A stretch of DNA of 64,000 nucleotides from Arcanobacterium ihumii (GCF_900604515.1 NZ_UWOS01000001.1:682001-746000); one strand, 5' to 3'; counted from the stretch's first letter, positions 8,662 to 17,833 are shown. Numbers and translations are program-made. Notes: generated by a model from the sequence alone, not told the origin.

Positions 8662-9453
8662 TTATTTCCCTGATTCTACTTCGATTCCAAGCTCATCAAT
8701 AACAGGTTTGGATTGTTCCCATAGCGACTGCGATTTTTTGGTATCTGTTTCAGAATGAGCACCACATCCGTGGTCAAGTGACACCACTCGACCATCGAAA
8801 GGTGACCATTCATTTGCGCAGACACCGAACAGTTTGCGAGCAGAACCTTCCATTTTCATGAAGAAACCACAGGTTGAACACTGGGCATGAGCGTCGCGAG
8901 TTCCGGGGTTACGTGGACCCGAATCAGACCGATACCAACGGCGAAATGCAGCAGCACGGCCTTCGTCTGAAAGAACGCGAGCGCGCCCCAGCCCAAGCTC
9001 CCATTGAATTGCAGCATCAGTGTCAATCCCGGTTTCCTCGTAGCCCTGCATGAGGTCATGGTCATAGGACTGGAGGCGAGCGTCATCTGGATTGTAGGGA
9101 AGACGATCAGAAGGACCAATATCCGAAGGTGAAAGTCGATCTGCCCAAGGCACCCATTCAGGAGCAAGGAGAGCATCTTCTCCTGGGCGTAGCGAAACTT
9201 CATTGATGGTTACGTCATTCCTGCGGGGTGCTCGAGAAACAGTAACCGTCCAGTACCACCCACGATAACCAGGCATCAAGCACTCAAACACGTGAGTGAC
9301 GACGCGTTCTCCTTCTTGGAGCAGCCCCGCGTGTTCACCGATGTACTTTTCTTGGGTAATCTCGAACAGCGCCTCACGAGAAACATGAACAGCCTGAGCG
9401 AGGATCTTTTCCTTCGTGAGTTTTTGCCGTGGGTGGATACGAATATCAGACAT
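8662..9453 (-). CDS. DUF3027 family protein
   Basis: 263 aa from ATG 9453. It starts inside the last codons of the upstream cold-shock gene (overlap 8 nt), so the two are translationally coupled. The family is actinobacterial and of unknown function. Visible features are a conserved core (YIGEHAG...ECLMPGYRGWYWTVTVSR, LLAPEWVPWADRL) and a C-terminal cysteine pair region, CSTCGFF followed by Cys and GCGAHSE, which looks like a small zinc ribbon. Pairing of DUF3027 with a CspA-like gene is a recurrent actinobacterial arrangement and suggests a nucleic-acid related role; that is inference. No signal peptide or membrane span. Confidence 0.85.
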   Translation of the reverse strand: MSDIRIHPRQKLTKEKILAQAVHVSREALFEITQEKYIGEHAGLLQEGERVVTHVFECLMPGYRGWYWTVTVSRAPRRNDVTINEVSLRPGEDALLAPEWVPWADRLSPSDIGPSDRLPYNPDDARLQSYDHDLMQGYEETGIDTDAAIQWELGLGRARVLSDEGRAAAFRRWYRSDSGPRNPGTRDAHAQCSTCGFFMKMEGSARKLFGVCANEWSPFDGRVVSLDHGCGAHSETDTKKSQSLWEQSKPVIDELGIEVESGK

Positions 9454-9820
9454 CAAAATCCTCTGCTAATGCGCGTAGAGCTTGCGCAATACGTGGACCA
9501 CCTTCGGGATACCGGCCGCGATGTAGCTGGGTTGAAGCATGGTCAAGAATCTTGATGAGATCCTCAATCAGCGGAACGATTTCTTCGGGCGAACGACGGT
9601 TCTTTTCAACTAATGAAGTCTCTTTGCGGATCACGGAAACCTGGAGAGCCGCGGCACCGCGACGAGTTTCTCCAATTCCATATTCAACCCGCATTCCTGG
9701 ACGCAAACGCGTTCCCAACGGAACTGAAGTCCCAGGTAGGTAAACTTCTGTTCCGTCGTCGCCCATGATGAAGCCAAAGCCCTTATTCTCATCAAAGAAC
9801 TTCACTTTTCCGGTAGGCAC
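9446..9820 (-). CDS. Cold-shock domain protein with C-terminal extension
   Basis: 124 aa from GTG 9820 (VPTGKVKFF), preceded by GGAG 7 nt upstream. An ATG six codons earlier is open but lies before that site. Residues 1-65 are a cold-shock domain with RNP1 (KGFGFI); RNP2 is degenerate (EVYLPGTSV replaces the usual VFVH), so RNA binding may be altered. Residues 66-124 are a helical tail (SPEEIVPLIEDLIKILD) not found in 67-residue CspA proteins. It binds single-stranded nucleic acid in the family. It is coupled to the DUF3027 gene. The 317-bp upstream region is open for a long cold-shock type 5' UTR. Confidence 0.88.
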   Translation of the reverse strand: MPTGKVKFFDENKGFGFIMGDDGTEVYLPGTSVPLGTRLRPGMRVEYGIGETRRGAAALQVSVIRKETSLVEKNRRSPEEIVPLIEDLIKILDHASTQLHRGRYPEGGPRIAQALRALAEDFDV

Positions 9821-10137
9821 AGTAAATCTCCGTTTCATTGCAGGTAATCTGCAGATTCTATTAAGTCTTATATCAAATGTATTTCGAGTCTGTTCTATTC
9901 CTATTATGGCATTTTTTGCAGGTATGCCGTAGCTATCAGACCAGTCTCACTAATGTACAGGAAAAGTTAGGAAAAGATAAGTAACCCCAGACTGTTGCGC
10001 GGGACTTACGCCAAGCGTTGATTATACCTACCACCAGAATAGTTTAGAGAGCTCGTGGACGAGGCGCACATTTTTGGCGTACCTCATTGCTAGAATGAAA
10101 GACGAGCCGCAAACTCAAATATCCCACGATCAAGGAT
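9821..10137. other. Intergenic region between divergent csp and TPM genes
   Basis: 317 bp between two genes reading outward, so it must hold both promoters. No riboswitch, repeat or small ORF with a good ribosome site was recognised. AT-rich stretches around 9855-9925 are the likeliest place for the cold-shock promoter and leader. Confidence 0.5.
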
Positions 10138-12018
10138 GTGACTTCTTTGAAACTACTAAAGAAAATTGCCGCAGTCGTAACGCTTACATTTGGCTTGCTG
10201 GCTGCGCCCAGTTTCGCGTCCGCTGAAGATGTCCAGGCGCTTAGCTCAAATTTTCAAGACTCTGCCGGCGTTATAAAGGATGATACAGCGATTCGTGAAT
10301 CACTAAATAAAGTGCCTGGTAAAGATTTGTGGGTGGTTGTGGTTCAAGATTTCGGCGGAATGGATGCTGAAGAATGGACTAAACAGACGTTTATAAAGTC
10401 AAAGCTTCAGAAGTATGATGCCCTACTTGCAGTTTCGGTTGGGACTTCAGAGATCGGCGCTCACTCGGGCGGAGCTGGGCTGACGAAGACGCAACTTAAG
10501 CAGGCTTATACTGACTCCGTTAAATCTAAACTTCACGATGCGAAGTGGGACGAAGGCGTGGGAGAGTTTGTTGACAACGCCGCCGCATTAGCGAATGGTC
10601 ACTCCATCGATAACTCTAGCGCGATTGGTACGGGAGCCCTCATTGGTGGTGCTTTGCTGGTCGGTGGCGGAATTTACGGGTTCTCACGGGTAAAGCGCAA
10701 GCGTACCGTAGCTCAAGAAGCTGAAGACCTAGCTCAGCTGTCTCAGCGAGCATCCTCAGAATTAATTAAAACGGACGACGACGTTCGTGCTGCTGTCGCT
10801 GAGCTCGAATTCGCACGTGCCGAGTTTGGTACAGAAGCCACAAAGGAATTTAGCGAGGTACTAGCACAGGCCCAGGCAGCAATGCAGCGAGCTTTTGCTA
10901 TTCGCACCACGCTTGACGATCCAGACCCAGAAACTCCTGAGGAACAACGCGCACTTAATTCAGAAATTTTGCAGCTTGTTGAGCAAGCACAACATAATCT
11001 CGAAAGCCAAAAGCAGAGCTTTGGAGAATTGCGTAATTTAGCTGCTCGAGTTGAAAGCAAAATCGTCGAAGTCGAAGAACGTCATAAGGAAATTGGCGAA
11101 CAAGTACCACTTCTTCAGGCTAAGTTAGATCACCTATCATTAAGCTATAACGCAGCTATGCTCACATCTTTGCAATCCTATCCCGAACAGCTCGCCACCT
11201 TGTTACAAAGTGCCTCTGCAACGGTTGCTCAGGCACGCGAGCAGGTAGCAAATGGAAAGAAAAATGCAGCAGTTCAGTACGTTCAGCTTGCAGAATCAAC
11301 CGTTAATCAAGCTGCGGTGATGATTAAGCGGATCGACGATGCACCGAAACTGTTAGGGCAGGCACAAGAACGCTTACATGCCAACATCGCATCACTTAGT
11401 TCAGATGTAGCCGATGCTGAACGAATCGGCGGAGGTGACCCAGCAATTAACGAAGCAAAGATTGAAGCTCAAGCTGTCCTTGCAAAAGCCAAAGAAAACA
11501 AGAATCTCGATGTACTTGCGATCAATGAGGAACTTCAAAGCGCCGAGGCCAAGATCGACTTCGCACTGATGGGCGCACGCGCGGCAGAAGAAAACCAGAA
11601 GCGTTTTGCGGGTCACGTTCAAACGATGCAGGCACAGGCACAGGCTGCGATCGATAATGCGGAGGACTTCATCAACGCCTACCGGGCGGGGATTACTCAT
11701 AATGCACGAACCTATCTAGCTCGAGCCAAAGAGCTGATGGTTCAGGCACAGAATAGCGCTGGACCATTAGAACAACAACTTGCACAGTACGAGGAAGCCT
11801 CAAAACTCGCTGAACGCGCATTACGTTCAGCACAATCGAATGTCCAAGTAACCAATGGAAACGGATTTGGTGGCGGTGGAAACTTGCTTACTGGAATCCT
11901 GCTTGGATCAATCCTCAGTGGTCATTCGAATAGCAGCTTCGGTGGCGGCGGATTCGGAGACGGAGGGTTTGGCGGATTCGATGGCTTCGACGGTGGCGGA
12001 TTCCGTGAAGGTTTCTGA
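10138..12018 (+). CDS. TPM-domain (DUF477) membrane protein with long coiled coil and glycine-rich tail
   Basis: 626 aa. Signal peptide to about residue 30 (TLTFGLLAAPSFASA), extracytoplasmic TPM_phosphatase domain about 35-155, a membrane span at about 168-185 (GTGALIGGALLVGGGIYGF), then a coiled coil rich in Ala/Gln/Glu to about 570. The tail, from about 578, is a Gly/Phe/Asp-rich run ending FDGGGFREGF. In actinobacteria this architecture is common beside PspA, as here 100 bp downstream, suggesting a membrane-stress partnership. The GTG start at 10138 sits only 1-2 nt from AAGGA; TTG at 10147 has better spacing and leaves an intact signal peptide, so the real start may be nine bases later. 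No enzymatic role is claimed. Confidence 0.88.
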   Translation: MTSLKLLKKIAAVVTLTFGLLAAPSFASAEDVQALSSNFQDSAGVIKDDTAIRESLNKVPGKDLWVVVVQDFGGMDAEEWTKQTFIKSKLQKYDALLAVSVGTSEIGAHSGGAGLTKTQLKQAYTDSVKSKLHDAKWDEGVGEFVDNAAALANGHSIDNSSAIGTGALIGGALLVGGGIYGFSRVKRKRTVAQEAEDLAQLSQRASSELIKTDDDVRAAVAELEFARAEFGTEATKEFSEVLAQAQAAMQRAFAIRTTLDDPDPETPEEQRALNSEILQLVEQAQHNLESQKQSFGELRNLAARVESKIVEVEERHKEIGEQVPLLQAKLDHLSLSYNAAMLTSLQSYPEQLATLLQSASATVAQAREQVANGKKNAAVQYVQLAESTVNQAAVMIKRIDDAPKLLGQAQERLHANIASLSSDVADAERIGGGDPAINEAKIEAQAVLAKAKENKNLDVLAINEELQSAEAKIDFALMGARAAEENQKRFAGHVQTMQAQAQAAIDNAEDFINAYRAGITHNARTYLARAKELMVQAQNSAGPLEQQLAQYEEASKLAERALRSAQSNVQVTNGNGFGGGGNLLTGILLGSILSGHSNSSFGGGGFGDGGFGGFDGFDGGGFREGF

Positions 12019-12117
12019 TCGGTCGAACTAACCTCAAGCTAAAAGCTTATTTCCAATAAAACAATGTGCGTCAACACTTAAGATATACATACGTACATAT
12101 GCAGAAAGGTACAACCC

Positions 12118-12873
12118 ATGGCAGAAAAACAGTCAATTTTGGGTCGCATTAGCCAACTTGCAAAGGCAAATGTTAACGCAATTCTTGATCGTGCAGAAGA
12201 TCCACAGAAGATGCTCGATCAGATGGTTCGCGACTACACCAATTCCATCGCTGAGGCAGAAGATGCGGTTGCAGTTACCATCGGTAACCTTCGCTTAGCT
12301 CAAGCCGACTATAACGAAGATATTGATTCTGCTCGTGAATGGGGTCAGAAGGCTGCTGCCGCGGTGGCAAAAGCTAAGGAAATGACCGAGGCTGGCAACA
12401 ATGAAGGTGCCGAAAAGTTCAATAATTTGGCAAAGATAGCAATTGAGCGCCAAATCCAGTCTGAGCAAGAAGCCCGTAGTGCGGAGCCAATGATTGCTTC
12501 ACAAGAAGAAGTAGTTGCAAAGCTTAAAGATGGCTTAAATGTTATGCGTTCCAAGCTTGATCAGCTGAAGTCCAAGCGCGATCAGCTAGTTGCACGCCAA
12601 AAGACAGTAGACGCACAAAATCGGGTACACGACGCACTAGGCTCGATCAATGTACTTGACCCGACCTCAGAAATTGGTCGTTTTGAGGACAAGGTCCGTC
12701 GCGAAGAAGCTCTTGCCGCAGGTCGCGCTGAGATTTCATCGTCGTCGCTCGAAGATCAATTTGCTGAGCTCGAAGATTCTTCTCACATGACTGAGGTTGA
12801 AGCTCGCCTTGCTGCTCTGCAATCAGGCGAAACAAAGCCACAGATCGAAGGAAAAGAATTTACTGCTTACTAA
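12118..12873 (+). CDS. pspA: PspA/IM30 family phage-shock protein
   Basis: 251 aa, almost entirely coiled coil, with the N-terminal amphipathic helix and the PspA signature (ILGRISQLAKANVNAILDRA, EDPQKMLDQMVRDY). PspA proteins are ESCRT-III-like peripheral membrane proteins that stabilise the inner membrane under stress. ATG 12118 follows GAAAGG by 8 nt. It lies 99 bp after the TPM gene on the same strand and ahead of a strong terminator, so the pair is probably one transcript. No PspC or PspF-like gene is nearby, as is usual in actinobacteria. The C-terminus ends EGKEFTAY, a typical acidic tail. Confidence 0.94.
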   Translation: MAEKQSILGRISQLAKANVNAILDRAEDPQKMLDQMVRDYTNSIAEAEDAVAVTIGNLRLAQADYNEDIDSAREWGQKAAAAVAKAKEMTEAGNNEGAEKFNNLAKIAIERQIQSEQEARSAEPMIASQEEVVAKLKDGLNVMRSKLDQLKSKRDQLVARQKTVDAQNRVHDALGSINVLDPTSEIGRFEDKVRREEALAAGRAEISSSSLEDQFAELEDSSHMTEVEARLAALQSGETKPQIEGKEFTAY

Positions 12874-12931
12874 AGTATCCGATACCACCTTCAGTGGTAA
12901 CCGAGTTCTAAATAGCATAAAAACTTGCTTC

Positions 12932-12966
12932 GTGGGGGAGTGCAGAAAGTATCTACACTCCCCCAC
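12932..12966 (+). terminator. Strong terminator after pspA
   Basis: Arms gtgggggagtg and cactcccccac around a 13-base loop, then a T-rich tract. It closes the TPM-pspA unit. It overlaps an open frame that would extend the next gene upstream, which argues that the NYN gene starts later, at 12985 or 12994. Confidence 0.85.
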
Positions 12967-12984
12967 TTCTATTTTCCTACTACA

Positions 12985-13728
12985 ATGAGTCATATGAATT
13001 CGATTTATTTTCTTATTGATGGTGAAAACATAGATGCGACACTCGGCGTAAACATTTTGAAGCACTTCCCACGTGCCGACGAACGCCCTCGTTGGGATCG
13101 AGTATTGCGGTTTCATCCTTGGTCAAACGACCAATGCTCTGCACTCATGACTTGCCCGGCTCTCGCAGATGTAGCAGAAGACTCAGACTGTTCCTCAGAA
13201 CGCCAACCAAAGCCCGTTCCACACCCCGGAACATTCAGTGCTTCTTCCAACCACTCGGATTCAACCGATAGCTCTACAAATGAAACCGATCCGGAATCAG
13301 AAACTCCAGATCCAAACGGACTCTTCTTCCTCAACGCCTCCCAACGAACGGCAATGACCTTTGTTCAAGCCCTCCTTGCTATCGGTTGGACACCTGTTCT
13401 TCTTACCTCGGATAACCCTGAATTGAAGATCGTCGACATGGGCATTCAGCGCACACTAGAAGCCATCGCAAAAGATCGTCCCGGCGCCGACGTCGTCCTT
13501 GCCTCACATGATGTTGACTACCTTCCACAGATCGAAAACCTCCTTGACTCCGGTCACCGCGTAGCGATTATCTGCTTCCGCGAATACCTCGCTACATCAT
13601 TGGCTGATCTCGAAGAGCGCGGTCTTGAAATCATCGATCTTGAATACGATGTACAAGCATTTAACGTACCTCTCTCACGAGTTTCTCCTATCGAAATTGG
13701 CGACTTTGACCCCTATCAATTTATCTAA
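12985..13728 (+). CDS. NYN-domain protein (PIN-like RNase fold) with acidic/serine insert
   Basis: 247 aa from ATG 12985 (MSHMNSIYFLIDGENID); ATG 12994 is an equal alternative and neither has a clear ribosome site, so the mRNA may be near-leaderless. NYN domains bind metal through conserved aspartates: here LIDGENID at the N-terminus and ASHDVDYLPQIENLL near residue 180, with TSDNPELKIVD between. A Ser/Asp/Pro/Glu-rich insert (about residues 60-110) interrupts the fold. The family is predicted to cut RNA, but the substrate is unknown. It is monocistronic between two terminators. A second NYN gene, broken, lies at 59313-60056 and belongs to a different, LabA-like branch. Confidence 0.85.
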   Translation: MSHMNSIYFLIDGENIDATLGVNILKHFPRADERPRWDRVLRFHPWSNDQCSALMTCPALADVAEDSDCSSERQPKPVPHPGTFSASSNHSDSTDSSTNETDPESETPDPNGLFFLNASQRTAMTFVQALLAIGWTPVLLTSDNPELKIVDMGIQRTLEAIAKDRPGADVVLASHDVDYLPQIENLLDSGHRVAIICFREYLATSLADLEERGLEIIDLEYDVQAFNVPLSRVSPIEIGDFDPYQFI

Positions 13729-13731
13729 TCG

Positions 13732-13766
13732 TTGTAGGTTTCGGGCTTACTACCCGAAACCTACAA
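13732..13766 (+). terminator. Terminator after the NYN gene
   Basis: Perfect 14-bp arms (ttgtaggtttcggg and its complement) around cttacta, 4 bp past the stop codon. Confidence 0.85.
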
Positions 13767-13822
13767 GCTCTTTATCGTGAAGTTCCCAGCAAGCTTTCAG
13801 GAACGGGAAGGATACTTGTTCT

Positions 13823-14563
13823 ATGGCTGGAAAAGAAGAACCAGAGGCACGCATCCTTGTTGTGGACGACGAACGTAATATTCGTGAGCTCCTATCCGTT
13901 TCTTTGCGCTTTGCAGGCTTCACGGTTGAAGTGGCACAAAACGGTCACGAAGCTTTAACTGTAGAGTCGTCCTTTGGTGCTGACTTAGTAGTGCTCGATA
14001 TTATGCTTCCAGACATGGACGGCTTCGAAGTGCTTCGCCATCTGCGTGAACGTGAACCGGAACTACCCGTGCTCTTCTTGACCGCCAAGGACGATATCCA
14101 AGATAAAATCCAAGGCCTAACGGTTGGCGGCGATGACTACATCACAAAGCCTTTTTCACTAGAAGAAGTTATTGCTCGCATTCGTGCAGTTCTACGCCGT
14201 ACACGCCCGAATGAAGCCGAAGACTCAATCATTCGCTATATGGATCTTGAACTCAATGAAGATTCGTACGAAGTTCGCCGCGCCGGACGCGAAATTGAGT
14301 TATCTCCCACTGAATTCAAACTCTTGCGCTACCTGATGATCAATAAAGAACGCGTAGTTTCGAAGATTCAGATTCTTGATCACGTTTGGGAATATGACTG
14401 GCACGGTGAAGTTTCCATCGTTGAATCATATATTTCCTACCTCCGCCGCAAAATCGATTCGGCGGATTCACTGGGGATTACCAACCCAGAGGAAGCAAAG
14501 AATCTAGTCCCTCTCATTCATACCAAACGCGGAATCGGCTATGTTCTACGTGGTGGAAAATAA
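13823..14563 (+). CDS. OmpR-family response regulator (TrcR/TcrA-like)
   Basis: 246 aa. Receiver domain about 10-122: acidic pocket VVDDERN, phospho-acceptor Asp in VLDIMLPDMDGF, switch Thr in LFLTAKD, Lys in DDYITKPFSLEE. A winged-helix DNA-binding domain (about 145-243) ends with the OmpR signature VESYISYLRRKID and GIGYVLRGGK. AAGGA is 10 nt upstream of ATG. The histidine kinase starts 17 bp after its stop, so they form an operon. Sequence pattern (KIQGLTVGGDDYITKPF) is closest to the mycobacterial TrcR/TcrA class, not MtrA. The signal is unknown. Confidence 0.93.
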   Translation: MAGKEEPEARILVVDDERNIRELLSVSLRFAGFTVEVAQNGHEALTVESSFGADLVVLDIMLPDMDGFEVLRHLREREPELPVLFLTAKDDIQDKIQGLTVGGDDYITKPFSLEEVIARIRAVLRRTRPNEAEDSIIRYMDLELNEDSYEVRRAGREIELSPTEFKLLRYLMINKERVVSKIQILDHVWEYDWHGEVSIVESYISYLRRKIDSADSLGITNPEEAKNLVPLIHTKRGIGYVLRGGK

Positions 14564-14580
14564 ATCGGATTGTGGTTTAG

Positions 14581-16074
14581 GTGCCGGGTCAACAAAAACT
14601 CAGATTTTATAAGACGTTATCGTGGCGTCTTATCATTATTTCTGTTGTTCTGATCAGTGCTGTGCTCGCAGCAGTTTTATTCTTAGTTGAAATGACACTA
14701 CGCGCCTATCTGACCGACGACGTTGACAAATCTTTAGCTTCCTCTGGACGGCTGATCGCCAGCCAAACAGTCGATCAGCTTGTTAATGGATCGCAGACCC
14801 AAGTTCTCCCGTCGAACTTCTATTTTTACGTCAACCTTTCCCATGCAGACCCAGTCGAGGTTGTTCACTCTCAAGTTCGCGAAGACTCTGGAATTCCCGA
14901 AGCCCCAGCCAAACTTGCAGAAACTACCAGTTCGGTTCCACATACTGTCAAAGGAACTCGCAAAGATGTAGAATGGCGCACAATCACCGTTGAGCTACGG
15001 TCACAGCTAACGTCACGAGTTGCGGGAACAGTGGTCATTGCCCATCCGCTTTCCTCGGTCGATATGGCAGTTGAAAACCTGGTGCATATGATGGCACTGA
15101 TGTCCCTTGCAATTATTTTGCTTGGCGCCTTGCTTTCCTACTTACTAGTCCAGCGTTCGTTGCGGCACCTACGCACAATTGAACAGGCAACTCACGCCGT
15201 TGCCGCGGGTGATCTTTCAACTCGAGTGCCGCAGGGTTCTGAAGGAACCGAAATCGGTTTGCTCGGTGAATCTATTAACGACATGCTTGGTAAGATCGAG
15301 CGCGCATTCAAAATCCAGCAAAAGTCCGAGCAAAATATGCGCCGTTTCGTTTCCGATGCCTCCCACGAACTACGAACGCCACTCGCTACCGTGCGCGGAT
15401 ATGCCGAGCTTTATCGTTTGGGTGGAGTTCCAGAAGCAGAAGTCGGACGCGCGTTTGGACGCGTCGAATCAGAGGCGGGCAGAATGGGTGACCTCGTAGA
15501 AGATTTACTGCAATTGGCTCGCCTAGATGAAGGTCGCCCGCTAAATGTCACGAAGGTCGAACTTGCAAGCATAGCCGAAAACGCGATTAGCGATTTCCAT
15601 GTGCGAGCGCCCGAACGCGAGGCTCAAGTTATCGGGCTGAATGGCGACGACGTCGAACCAGTAGTCGTCCATGCCGATCAGAATCGTATTACCCAGGTAA
15701 TCGCGAACCTGTTGAGCAACACGCTCACGCATACACCGCATGGAACTCCCGTGGAGGTAGCCGTTGGAGTGCTAGCCGAGGCTCCGAGCAAAGGCTCGTC
15801 CTTTGGAGGAACAAAGGCAATTATTGAGGTACGCGACCACGGCGAGGGAGTCAACGAAGAAGATCGTGAACGTATCTTCGAACGGTTCTTCAGATTAGAT
15901 AACTCCCGATGTCGCGATTCAGGAGGTTCTGGACTCGGCTTGGCGATTGTTTCCGCAATTGCTCAAGCACACGGAGGTTCTACTGATGTGTTCGAAACGC
16001 CTGGTGGAGGGCTGACGGTACGAATCACCTTGCCCAATGTGGACGATGCAGCGACTGCGCAAGCACGCCGCTAA
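14581..16074 (+). CDS. Sensor histidine kinase (HAMP, HisKA, HATPase)
   Basis: 497 aa, GTG start. TM1 about 14-37 (LIIISVVLISAVLAAVLFLV), an extracytoplasmic sensor of about 125 residues, TM2 about 168-188, HAMP to about 243, HisKA with phospho-accepting His in SDASHELRTPLATVRGY, then HATPase with N box (QVIANLLSNTLTHTPHG), G1 (VRDHGEGV), F box (ERFFRLD) and G2 (GGSGLGLAIV). It autophosphorylates and passes phosphate to the regulator encoded just upstream. One small oddity: the usual DxSR of the F region reads DNSRCRDSGGS. The sensor region has no recognisable ligand fold. Confidence 0.93.
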   Translation: MPGQQKLRFYKTLSWRLIIISVVLISAVLAAVLFLVEMTLRAYLTDDVDKSLASSGRLIASQTVDQLVNGSQTQVLPSNFYFYVNLSHADPVEVVHSQVREDSGIPEAPAKLAETTSSVPHTVKGTRKDVEWRTITVELRSQLTSRVAGTVVIAHPLSSVDMAVENLVHMMALMSLAIILLGALLSYLLVQRSLRHLRTIEQATHAVAAGDLSTRVPQGSEGTEIGLLGESINDMLGKIERAFKIQQKSEQNMRRFVSDASHELRTPLATVRGYAELYRLGGVPEAEVGRAFGRVESEAGRMGDLVEDLLQLARLDEGRPLNVTKVELASIAENAISDFHVRAPEREAQVIGLNGDDVEPVVVHADQNRITQVIANLLSNTLTHTPHGTPVEVAVGVLAEAPSKGSSFGGTKAIIEVRDHGEGVNEEDRERIFERFFRLDNSRCRDSGGSGLGLAIVSAIAQAHGGSTDVFETPGGGLTVRITLPNVDDAATAQARR

Positions 16075-16157
16075 ATTCGTTCTTAATACGCTATTGCTAT
16101 GCCTTCACAAAACTCCAAAGGCCCTTCATCGCTAGAACATGCACCCTAAATGACATT

Positions 16158-16862
16158 CTACTTCGGAAAAGCTGTCTTTTGCTCCAGCATATTTTCAATA
16201 TGTGCACGAACGCGCGCCATAAATTCCTCGGGTGATTCCCCATCGCGAGCCTTCATCGGCTTTCCGATGTAAAGAGCTACATCTGGGTGTCCAAGATTAG
16301 GCAAAACATTTCCAACAGGCATGGCATCGTGTCCGCCTTCAAGAGCGAGCGGAACGATCGGCACGTCAATCTTCATAGATAACGCTGCGGCACCTGTTTT
16401 GAATTCGCCAAGCTCGCCATCTCGTGAACGAGTTCCTTCTGGGAAAATAAGGATTGGAATTCCATCGCGAAGCAAGCGACCAGTCATTCCAGCTGCTGCA
16501 CCAGTGTGAGGGCCGCTGACTTTCCCCTTACGCTCAATTGGATAGGTATTAAAGAATACCGACGTGAGCTTTGAGATTACCTTGCGACGATAGAAATAAT
16601 CAGCAGCTGCACCCGCAGCTAAGTTTTCAGTCATATGTTGAGGAAGCAAGGAAAAAACCATCGGTGCATCAAGGTGTGACGAATGATTTCCCACCACGAT
16701 GTATGCACCAGATAGACCGTCAACGTTTTCGTCGCCTTCAACATGGGGCTTAACGAATGTTTTGACGACGGGCCGCGTCACAGCCTTACGAACGATGTTG
16801 CGTACCTTTCGTTTGCCTCTGTCGTGATAGGAGTCGAGAGGATGAAGATTACTTTCGTTCAT
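16158..16862 (-). CDS. 1-acylglycerol-3-phosphate acyltransferase family protein (PlsC-like)
   Basis: 234 aa. The four acyltransferase blocks are present: NHSSHLDAPM (HX4D catalytic pair), the arginine block YPIERKG, the substrate motif FPEGTRSRDGELGEFKTGAA, and the VPIVPLALEG block. It would add the second acyl chain in phosphatidic acid synthesis or acylate a related lipid, at the membrane face. No strong membrane span is seen. Its ATG overlaps the TGA of the upstream SDR gene by 4 nt (ATGA), so the two are co-translated. This acyltransferase plus short-chain dehydrogenase pair suggests shared lipid metabolism; that is inference. Confidence 0.9.
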   Translation of the reverse strand: MNESNLHPLDSYHDRGKRKVRNIVRKAVTRPVVKTFVKPHVEGDENVDGLSGAYIVVGNHSSHLDAPMVFSLLPQHMTENLAAGAAADYFYRRKVISKLTSVFFNTYPIERKGKVSGPHTGAAAGMTGRLLRDGIPILIFPEGTRSRDGELGEFKTGAAALSMKIDVPIVPLALEGGHDAMPVGNVLPNLGHPDVALYIGKPMKARDGESPEEFMARVRAHIENMLEQKTAFPK

Positions 16863-17674
16863 CGACGTCCTTTGTTGAGTTTCTTGACAGCTTTACGAAC
16901 AGCCACCTGCGGCGCATGCTTAGCGAGAAACGAAATTACTTTGAAACGTTTCGACGGCGTCGCAGTAGTTTTACCTGCAACCACAGCTTGCAACGCTTCT
17001 TCGATAACGGCGTCGGCCTCCATCCAAACCCAGGCGGGAAGCGACTTATTCGACACCCCCGTACGCTGGTGGAACTCAGTGTGAACCCAGCCCGGCATGA
17101 AGGTCACAACTTGAACACCGGTATCTTGGAGCTCAACAGCGAGGGAATCGGACCAAGTCTTTACCAAGGATTTAATTGCCGAGTAAGCACCCATAGGAAC
17201 CAAAGCAGAAACTGAAACGGTTGTGAGGATAAGACCCGAACCGCGCTCCTTCATCGTCGCAGCTGCGGCACCACCAATTTCCATCGGGGCAAGACCCATC
17301 ACCTGTGCACCACGAAGAATATCTGAATAGTCCGTGGATGCCAGTTTGGAGTAAAGACCCGAGCCAGCGTTGTTAATCAAAATATTTACCGGTTCAGAGC
17401 TTGCTACTAGGCGCTCTTTAACGGCTTGGACACCATCGGTGGTGGCGAGGTCTGCAATTAAAGTTTCAGACTTTACGCCATAGGTGAGCGAAAGCTCGCC
17501 CGCCGTCGCCGCCAAACGTTCACCGTCACGAGCTACAAGGACTAGATCCACACCGCGACTAGCCAAGGCTTTTGCAAACGCCAATCCCATGCCTGAGGTT
17601 CCGCCTGTAATAAGCGCACGCCCCTCAAGGAGTCGTTCACCTGCCACATTTTTCTGTGAAAGATTTCTATGCAC
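16859..17674 (-). CDS. Short-chain dehydrogenase/reductase (SDR)
   Basis: 271 aa. Classical SDR with a Rossmann cofactor motif TGGTSGMGLAFAKAL, NNAGSG structural motif, catalytic Ser in TTVSVSALVP and YSAIK (Tyr and Lys). It resembles DltE/YqjQ-type oxidoreductases that use NAD(P)H on lipid or sugar substrates; the substrate cannot be told from sequence. GTG at 17674 is assumed; a second GTG ten codons in is possible because neither has a good ribosome site. Downstream it overlaps the acyltransferase by 4 nt. The C-terminus (KHAPQVAVRKAVKKLNKGRR) is basic. Confidence 0.88.
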   Translation of the reverse strand: MHRNLSQKNVAGERLLEGRALITGGTSGMGLAFAKALASRGVDLVLVARDGERLAATAGELSLTYGVKSETLIADLATTDGVQAVKERLVASSEPVNILINNAGSGLYSKLASTDYSDILRGAQVMGLAPMEIGGAAAATMKERGSGLILTTVSVSALVPMGAYSAIKSLVKTWSDSLAVELQDTGVQVVTFMPGWVHTEFHQRTGVSNKSLPAWVWMEADAVIEEALQAVVAGKTTATPSKRFKVISFLAKHAPQVAVRKAVKKLNKGRR

Positions 17675-17764
17675 GTATCTAACTTAGATCATTTCCGGCA
17701 AATACATAAAGATGTGACGATGTGTGAGCCCTCAAATTTCAAAATACTTCGTTCTTAATTGGGA

Positions 17765-17806
17765 AAGGTGTGGGTTCGGCTCACGTATTAGCCAAACCCA
17801 CACCTT
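17765..17806. terminator. Terminator after groEL
   Basis: Arms aaggtgtgggttcggct and agccaaacccacacctt (one mismatch) around cacgtatt, 28 bp past the groEL stop. Confidence 0.85.
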
Positions 17807-17833
17807 AGAAAGCATTGCACAAAATGCTAGGAA

